Assembly (NCBI RefSeq): GCF_003086295.3
Contig: NC_092044.1
Coordinates: forward strand, 5,854,843 to 5,918,842
DNA length: 64,000 nucleotides
Reading direction: 5' to 3'
Origin: Arachis hypogaea
Taxonomy: Eukaryota > Streptophyta > Magnoliopsida > Fabales > Fabaceae
Part shown: positions 58,141 to 64,000 of the stretch, in pieces
How positions within the stretch are numbered: the first letter of the stretch is position 1
Layout of the letters: every line of letters begins with the position of its first letter
Notes under the pieces: generated by a model
What the model was told of the DNA's origin: nothing
The model's database searches: none
The model's input: the letters and a program-made list of their open reading frames with translations, nothing else
Program-made: the position numbers and the translations under genes

Positions 58141-58440
58141 AATCTATTCTTTTTGTTTTATTTCAATTTTAATGTATTTTTTTTATTCAGTTTGATCTTT
58201 ATCTTATTGTTTATCTATTATTTTTTTATCATTATTATTATTAAAGGTGTTTCAATCTTTTTCAATAAGAGACAAATATCAGTCTCTACTTTTTATTGTA
58301 ATTTTACCTATTTAATTAAGTAAATTAAGAATAATTTAATATATTTATTAATTTATTATAATACGTTAAGATCTTTTATATGAAATTTGATTTAGAAAAA
58401 AAATTAATTTATTTTTTAATAATATTATGAGTAAAGTATC

Positions 58441-59460
58441 TGTTACAGTGGATAACCGGAGATTGTCTGAATGGATGGCGTTGGCTGGCCCGTATGTGTG
58501 AAGGAGGAGGTTTCCGTGTGAGTGTGCAACTCGGGAGACTCCGTCCGACTTGTGCTCGTGAGTGAATGGGGGGTGGTACCTGCAAAGACACTCCGATGCC
58601 TAAGTTAGCAAGAGTGTGAGCAGGTCTAGAGAGTATTGGGCTTAGAGATACCTGAGGGGTGTCAGTGTATTTATAGTGGTGAGCCAATAACCACCATTGG
58701 AGTAGTGCCGTATCTTTAGGGTGTTAACCGTCCCATTATCTTTGGGATGTTAAGATATGGCTTTATGAAGCGGTTAGAGAGATTTTAGGGGCAGTTACTC
58801 ATTTGAATGAGTGTTTATCTGCCAGCTAATCTTATGCCCGACTTCTTTAAAGTAAGTCGTGGTTGTTACCGACTTCCTATGTGAAGGTCGGTACGTAGCA
58901 AGGCTTAATCCTTTGGACTAGGCCTTTTATTTGGGCCTGGGCCTTTGTTATTGGGCCAGGGCATGAACAATGCCCCTACTTGAGCCCAAGGTCTCTTTAG
59001 GGCTTGGGTTCAAGTATTTAGATCGGGTTCGTAGCCGACTTTCACAGGTTTTTAGACCGACGTGATTTTCGCGACTTTTTGTTTTCTGACAGTTACGTCA
59101 ATTCAAGTGTCGTGTCCGTTAGGGATGCACTTAGGGATTGATGGCTTTGGTAACGGTGCATTCTCATTAATGACTGCCTCGTTTTTACCATTATGCCCCT
59201 TAGCATGTTTATAAGTACTTTCCCTCTCTTTCCTTTTTCCGTTTCTGCAATCTTTCAAACTTCTTCTTTCTTTGTCCGTGTTGTGTTCACACGTACTATA
59301 CTCTCGTGCTCCGGAGACTTCTGCTTTTTCCTACCTTCATTTTTGGAAAGAGGTTAGTTTCTTTCTTCTTCTTTGTACTTTTCGCATGACTTTACTTTGT
59401 AGAGGAATAGTTTTGTAGATTTTTTGCTCGGCTCCTTTTCTCCTCTCTAGAGACCTTTTT
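58441..59460 (-). repeat. Putative 3' LTR of the Tat-type element
   Basis: Starts TGTTACAGTGGATAACC at 58441, where composition changes sharply from AT-rich flank to mixed sequence. The other end is uncertain (about 59220-59500, near polypyrimidine runs that could be the complement of the polypurine tract). Without the partner LTR the borders cannot be proven. Confidence 0.4.
59208..59216 (+). promoter_or_regulatory. TATA-like site of the antisense transposon gene
   Basis: TTTATAAGT on the plus strand, ~310 bases before the first antisense ATG. A GAG/GTTAGT donor-like site near 59352 and a TTTGTAG acceptor near 59490 could frame a leader intron. Confidence 0.35.
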
Positions 59461-59522
59461 TGATTTTTCTTTTTCTTTTTTCCCTTTGTAGGTTTCCTTC
59501 ATTTTCCTTAGAGAAAGAAAAA

Positions 59523-60272
59523 ATGGCCTCCGTAGATTGGGTTGACGTTACTGTTCTGGGGGAGGAGCCATTGGTTGATGCGGAGTTTATTACTCACCTT
59601 CGCACCCACCATCGGCTCTGTACTTCGGATGAAGATGAGCCTAAATACGAGTTGCTTGTTCCCGGTTTAGAGGACCGGGTTTGTCATGGGAGAGCCAACG
59701 AAACGGCTCCCCATTTCTTCTTTATGTATGAGTGCATGATCACCCGTCTGGGCGTCTTTCTGCCCTTTTCGGATTTTGAGATGTTTGTTTTGCAGCATTG
59801 TCGTGTTGCCCCTACCCAGCTTCATCCCAACTCCTGGGGTTTCTTGAAAATTTACCAATTTATTAGCCATGCTCTGGATTTCCCGACTACTCTGAAAATC
59901 TTTTTCCATCTTTTTCATATGACCAAACCTTTTAGTGGGCTGAATAATAAACAACAATGGGTTTCCTTCCGAGCCATACAAGGTCGGAGGATTTTTACCC
60001 TTTTTGATGAATCTTTTCATGACTTTAAAAATTTCTTTTTCAAAGTGCAAGCTGTAGAGGGTCATCATCCCTTTTTTCTAGATGATAATTCTTTTCCTCG
60101 CTTTCCTTTATACTGGCTGGAGGCCTCCCCTTGCGAGAAATATGGTTTGGATGATCTGGATGAAGTAGAGGCTGCCGTCGTGGGGTTCCTCCGAGAAGTG
60201 TGGGGGAGGGCCCCCTATTTGGATACTAAAAATTTCTCTAAGGGTCTCCGACCTTTGTCCAATCATAGCTAG
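59523..60272 (+). CDS. Antisense ORF1, putative gypsy-type transposon domain, 249 aa
   Basis: Starts at ATG 59523 (MASVDWVDVTVLGEEPLVDA), right after an A-rich leader. It contains the PHFFFMYECMITRLGVFLPF and LHPNSWGFLKIYQFI stretches typical of the plant domain catalogued as putative gypsy-type transposon (Transposase_28-like). It lies downstream of, and opposite to, the integrase gene of the host element, as in other Tat elements. Its function is unknown; despite the domain name there is no catalytic motif I recognise. The frame ends NHS then TAG. Confidence 0.8.
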   Translation: MASVDWVDVTVLGEEPLVDAEFITHLRTHHRLCTSDEDEPKYELLVPGLEDRVCHGRANETAPHFFFMYECMITRLGVFLPFSDFEMFVLQHCRVAPTQLHPNSWGFLKIYQFISHALDFPTTLKIFFHLFHMTKPFSGLNNKQQWVSFRAIQGRRIFTLFDESFHDFKNFFFKVQAVEGHHPFFLDDNSFPRFPLYWLEASPCEKYGLDDLDEVEAAVVGFLREVWGRAPYLDTKNFSKGLRPLSNHS

Positions 60273-60361
60273 GTAGTTTTTTCTAGCATGCTAAATTTCC
60301 GACTTGTTAACCCAATATTCCGACTTGTTTGATTCTTTAGCTATTGTTTTCTTTTTCAGAA

Positions 60362-61375
60362 ATGGCAAAGACAAACGCTCAAGAATCTTTTCAGAGGGTC
60401 CAGGAGGCTAAAGCTAAGTCTCGCGCTCGGTCTGGTGGTGCCAGGGTTATCTCTCCTCCTCCTCCTCCTCGTAATGTTGGAACTCTTTCCAATCCTATGG
60501 TGATTTCTTCTTCAGCTCCCTCTCAGCCGCCCTCCGTCGTCCGACCTTCTCCTGATCCCAAGAAGCGCAAGCTCTTAGGGTCTGGCTCTTCTGGGGAGGT
60601 TAAGGCGGACGCTCTTGCATTCGTCCGAAAGAATATCTATCCTTATGCCCGTATAGGCATGGATAATATGTCTGTTCGGGGCCACCTTACCACTATGGTC
60701 GAGGAGAGCCTTAAGGCGGCGGGGGTCTGCGGCAAGCTTTTAGATATTTTTGATAGGGCTCCTCTCAGCTCTTTAGGGGCGACCTCGAGGGTCAAGGAGC
60801 TGGAAGGGAGGCTTCGCGTATATCAAGAGCACGAGGGAGAGTTGAAGAAAGAAATTGCCAAGCTAAAGGAGGAAAGAGATACCCTCCGGGAGAAAGGGAA
60901 GGCTTTGCAGGCCCAATGCAACATGGAGACGGAATTGAGGAAGACGGCACAGGCCAGCTATCAAAGCCTATTCAAGGATCTTGTGTCTGTGAAAACTGAC
61001 CTGTTGAATTCTCGGAAAGCATATGAGGAGTTAGAGGATTCCATTGCCGATGGCGCCGAGGAGTCTTGGAAGATTTTCCTGGAGCAGGTTAGAGTTATTG
61101 CTCCTGGCTTGGATCTGTCTCCTTTACATCCTGACAAAGTTGTCATCGACGGCGCCATTGTAGATCCTCCTGTCCCTGTAATTGTTTCTGAATCAGAGTT
61201 GAAGACTCGGGGGCAGAGGATCATCGAGTCTCCTCCTCGCTCCAAAGATGCTCCGAGTACCTCGGTTATTCCTCCGTCTTCATCTTCTTCTCCTGTGGGT
61301 GCTTCTCTTCCTGGTCCCGGCGGTGCTCCTCCTGATTCTGGTGGTGGTTTGTCTGCTTCTGCTGTGAAAAAATGA
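60362..61375 (+). CDS. Antisense ORF2, Pro/Ser-rich coiled-coil protein, 337 aa
   Basis: The ATG at 60362 follows a strong acceptor-like TTTTTCAG, so it may be a downstream exon of the same transcript as ORF1. The protein has a basic, Pro-rich N-terminus with a nuclear-signal-like PKKRKLL, a long heptad-rich coiled coil (about residues 135-225, KELEGRLRVYQEHEGELKKE and following) and a Pro/Ser/Gly-rich tail ending AVKK. This layout is common for the companion ORF of the gypsy-type transposon domain in Tat elements. Function unknown. Confidence 0.75.
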   Translation: MAKTNAQESFQRVQEAKAKSRARSGGARVISPPPPPRNVGTLSNPMVISSSAPSQPPSVVRPSPDPKKRKLLGSGSSGEVKADALAFVRKNIYPYARIGMDNMSVRGHLTTMVEESLKAAGVCGKLLDIFDRAPLSSLGATSRVKELEGRLRVYQEHEGELKKEIAKLKEERDTLREKGKALQAQCNMETELRKTAQASYQSLFKDLVSVKTDLLNSRKAYEELEDSIADGAEESWKIFLEQVRVIAPGLDLSPLHPDKVVIDGAIVDPPVPVIVSESELKTRGQRIIESPPRSKDAPSTSVIPPSSSSSPVGASLPGPGGAPPDSGGGLSASAVKK

Positions 61376-62207
61376 TCTAATGATCTTTGGCTATTTGGGG
61401 GTCCAGCTTGTGCTCCCCCCATTTTTGAACTCTTTATTTATTTTGTGCAGTTTTAACAATTTCTTTTGGCCTTTTAAGGCCGTAAACAAAATATTTCAGT
61501 AAGTGCCCTTTTTGAATAAGGGTTTAAGTTAACAAAGCAAATGCCCTTTTTTGGATAAGGGTTTAAGTTACCTTATGCGTGTATGCTTTTCTAATTTTGA
61601 TATTTCAAAACCCTCTTTATCTTTCTCTGAAAACCTTTTTATTGGCTCGTCTTGTTTTTTCGAGCCTTTTAGCTTAAGGGCTTTTATGCAGCCTTTAAAC
61701 CTAGGTTTTCCAATCTCTTTTTGTTATCCTTTATACTCAACTTTGCTTTAGTGAGTTTTTATGACTTAGGTTATTTTTGTGATGCGTTTTTCGTCTACTC
61801 GGAGTATATCCGAGTTTGTTTTACTCGGGTTCTCGTTTTGACTTAGGAGTCGGATTGTTCCCGAGTATTTTACGATCAACTCATACAACCTCTTTACGCC
61901 GACTTGTACCTCGTCGTTTTATCCTGACGACCATCTAGGTCGGTTCATGGGATTTTCATGTTTTGTCGAGCTTAAGTCAGCGCGTTTCGTAGAAAGACTT
62001 AGGAAAATAAAGAAGGAAATTATAAGAGATAAATGAAAAAGATCTTTATTAATTTGGGGGGTACCTTCTTGCTACTAAGGGTCTTGATAGCCTATTTCCC
62101 TTAGCCTCTACTATGATGCCTCGTTAAAAACCCTTCTCCAGAAAAAACCCTTTTGGGAAAAAATCGTGAAGTTGGGAAAAGAGTACATCAGGGAGTAGAG
62201 TTCGCTT
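61376..62207. other. Spacer between the antisense ORFs and integrase
   Basis: Non-coding inside the element. It has a direct repeat of GCCCTTTTT(T)G(A/G)ATAAGGGTTTAAGTTA at about 61503 and 61548. The two convergent transcription units would meet here. Confidence 0.5.
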
Positions 62208-63440
62208 TTAACTGTAGTACCTTTTCATATTACAAGCATGCCACGACCTTGGTAACTCAGCACCATTCAAGTCGGTTACTTTATAATAACCTTTTCCTAA
62301 AACTTCCTTGATTTTGTATGGTCCCTTCCAATTTGCGGCGAGCTTTCCTTCTCCTGATTTGTTGACTCCAATGTCGTTTCTGATTAGGACCAAGTCATCC
62401 GGGGCAAATGTTCTTCGAATGACTTTCTTGTTGTACCTGGTAGTCATCCTTTGTTTCAATGCTGCTTCTCTTATCTGGGCATCTTCTCGGACTTCGGGGA
62501 GCAAGTCGAGCTCCTCTTTGTGTCCCCGTACATTTCCGACCTCGTCATGGAGAATTACCCTTGGGCTTTGCTCATTGATTTCTATCGGAATCATGGCTTC
62601 TACACCATAGACTAGTCGGAAAGGTGTTTCTCCTGTGGCGGATTGAGGGGTTGTCCTATAGGCCCATAACACCTGAGGGAGCTCTTCAGCCCAAGCTCCC
62701 TTTGCTTCATGTAGTCTCTTCTTTAGTCCTGCCAGTATGATTTTGTTGGCTGCCTCGGCTTGCCCATTGGCCTGTGGGTGTTCCACCGAGGTGAACTGAT
62801 GTTTGATTTTCATACTGGCCACTAAGCTCCTGAAGGTAGCGTCGGTGAATTGGGTTCCATTATCCGTAGTAATGGAATAAGGTATCCCATATCTTGTGAT
62901 GATATTTTTGTAGAGGAACCTGCGACTTCTTTGAGCGGTGATAGTGGCTAATGGTTCTGCTTCTATCCACTTTGTGAAGTAATCTATTCCCACGATCAAA
63001 TATTTGACTTGTCCTGGCGCTTGGGGAAAAGGACCTAACAAATCCATTCCCCATTTTGCAAAAGGCCGTGGAGAAGTGATACTAATGAGCTCTTCTGGGG
63101 GAGCCACGTGGAAATTTGCGTGCATCTGACATGGTTGGCACTTTTTCACAAATTCTGTGGCATCTTTTTGCAAGGTTGGCCAGTAGAATCCAGCTTGGAT
63201 TACTTTTCTGGCTAGAGATCTTGCTCCGAGATGATTTCCGCAGATCCCGCTATGTACTTCCTCCAATACCTCGGCGGTTCTTGAGGTCGGTACGCACTTT
63301 AGTAATGGCGTTGATATCCCTCTTCTGTAGAGGATATTTCTCACCAAGGTGTAATGTTGTGCTTCTCTTCGGATCTTTTTAGCTTCTTTCTCCTCTGTAG
63401 GAAGGATGTCGAATTTCATGTATTCGACTAAGGGGTTCAT
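62208..63440 (-). CDS. Integrase region of Tat-type pol
   Basis: An open 410-codon stretch of pol; the listed start is an internal Met. It shows the zinc finger (H...CGNHLGARS...CQPCQMH), a catalytic core with D133 (WGMDLLGPFP), D193 (TTDNGTQF) and E229 (EHPQANGQAEAANK), spaced 59 and 35 residues as in retroviral integrases, and the C-terminal DNA-binding part (NWKGPYKIKEVLGKGYYKV) ending at the family-typical short tail (KRYYS). No chromodomain, which separates it from the element in RHD3. Confidence 0.92.
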   Translation of the reverse strand: MNPLVEYMKFDILPTEEKEAKKIRREAQHYTLVRNILYRRGISTPLLKCVPTSRTAEVLEEVHSGICGNHLGARSLARKVIQAGFYWPTLQKDATEFVKKCQPCQMHANFHVAPPEELISITSPRPFAKWGMDLLGPFPQAPGQVKYLIVGIDYFTKWIEAEPLATITAQRSRRFLYKNIITRYGIPYSITTDNGTQFTDATFRSLVASMKIKHQFTSVEHPQANGQAEAANKIILAGLKKRLHEAKGAWAEELPQVLWAYRTTPQSATGETPFRLVYGVEAMIPIEINEQSPRVILHDEVGNVRGHKEELDLLPEVREDAQIREAALKQRMTTRYNKKVIRRTFAPDDLVLIRNDIGVNKSGEGKLAANWKGPYKIKEVLGKGYYKVTDLNGAELPRSWHACNMKRYYS

Positions 63441-63480
63441 CCATCCGAGGTTTATACCAACTACCTCAAGTACCTCCTGT

Positions 63481-64000
63481 TTATCTTTTGTTTTTGCTAC
63501 CGAGGGTTTCTTGAATCAGGCTTCTATTGTTTCCTCCTGGTTTGGTACTTGCTAACTTGGATAAGGCATCCGCTCTGCTGTTTAGATCCCGAGTTATGTG
63601 TTTGACTTCGGTTTTTGCAAAGCGCCCAAGGTGCTTCAAGGTTTTTTCCAAGTACTTCTTCATGTTAGGGTCCTTTGCCTGATATTCTCCGCTTATTTGG
63701 GAGGTCACCACCTGCGAGTCGCTGTATATCATTACTTTTATAGCACCGACTTCTTCTGCCAACTTTAGTCCGGCGATCAGGGCTTCATATTCTGCCTGAT
63801 TATTTGAAGCCGGAAATTCAAATTTTAGGGAAACCTCTATCTGGGTTCCCCTTTCATCTACTAGTATTATGCCTGTGCCGCTCCCTGTTTTGTTGGAGGA
63901 TCCGTCTACATAGAGTTCCCATGTAGTCGGTTTGTCCTCTTGATCCCCTGCATACTCTGCCACGAAGTCGGTAAGGCATTGGGCTTTAATTGCTGTCCGA
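63481..64000 (-). CDS. Second (archaeal-type) RNase H of Tat-type pol, partial
   Basis: The frame is open to the window edge. RNase H features are WELYVDGSSNKTGSGTG, NNQAEYEALIAGL, YSDSQVV and LNSRADALSKLA, giving the acidic active-site set. The frame stops at 63481 about 20 codons after the domain, and the sequence homologous to the pol linker continues one base out of register, so the join to integrase is broken here. Confidence 0.88.
   Translation of the reverse strand, partial: RTAIKAQCLTDFVAEYAGDQEDKPTTWELYVDGSSNKTGSGTGIILVDERGTQIEVSLKFEFPASNNQAEYEALIAGLKLAEEVGAIKVMIYSDSQVVTSQISGEYQAKDPNMKKYLEKTLKHLGRFAKTEVKHITRDLNSRADALSKLASTKPGGNNRSLIQETLGSKNKR

Larger units (their letters stand above)
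58441..64000 (-). mobile_element. Tat/Retand-type Ty3/gypsy element, 3' part (minus)
   Basis: Reading down the minus strand: a second (archaeal-type) RNase H, an integrase without chromodomain, then a long region with two ORFs on the opposite strand, then a GC-richer LTR-like segment. This order, with extra RNase H and antisense ORFs between integrase and the 3' LTR, is typical of the plant Tat lineage (Retand/Grande/RIRE2 kind). The 5' half lies beyond the window. The pol frame is broken between RNase H and integrase, so this copy is probably dead. Confidence 0.85.

Noticed and set aside
58409..58687. 92-codon minus-strand ORF
   Set aside because: It lies across the putative LTR edge and has no recognisable domain.
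1..64000. CRISPR arrays, rRNA genes, bacterial-type operons
   Set aside because: None seen. The regular repeats present are microsatellites or two-unit duplications in eukaryotic DNA.

Overview
The window is AT-rich plant nuclear DNA: genes have many canonical introns, intergenic space is filled with TIR elements, SINEs and LTR retrotransposons, and the proteins (RHD3, Pelota, a DTX-type MATE, an EIN3-like factor) are those of flowering plants. A legume is likely and Arachis my best guess, from the style of the short MITEs and repeats. The genus is memory-based inference, not proof.

Layout. 1-5054: gene-free DNA with two TIR elements. 5055-18172 (+): a complete 23-exon RHD3/SEY1-type ER-fusion GTPase gene whose exons add to exactly 813 codons including the stop. 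Intron 4 holds a young 5.2-kb Reina-like Ty3/gypsy element with a full-length gag-pol ORF. Intron 10 carries a short MITE and intron 15 an Au-like SINE.

17492-39338: a tandem segmental duplication. Each unit holds the 3' end of RHD3, a MATE transporter gene (-) and a Pelota gene (-). Decay has been reciprocal: unit 1 keeps the intact RHD3 end and intact Pelota but has a wrecked MATE; unit 2 keeps a nearly intact MATE (one splice-donor lesion) but has a broken RHD3 end and a Pelota with two nonsense codons. Unit 1 has gained a Tourist-like element whose empty site survives in unit 2. Unit 2 holds several kilobases of extra repeat DNA, including a 858-bp foldback element with a 9-bp target duplication.

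39339-48900: repeats, two orphan transportin exons, a TIR element and possible LTR debris. 48931-50738 (-): an EIN3-like (EIL) gene with a one-base frameshift in a homopolymer. 50882-58440: gene-free AT-rich DNA with microsatellites. 58441-64000: the 3' part of a Tat/Retand-type Ty3/gypsy element in minus orientation (RNase H, integrase, LTR) with two plus-strand ORFs antisense to pol. It runs off the window.

The genes do not form a pathway; the story is local duplication, complementary decay and transposon traffic around a housekeeping gene.
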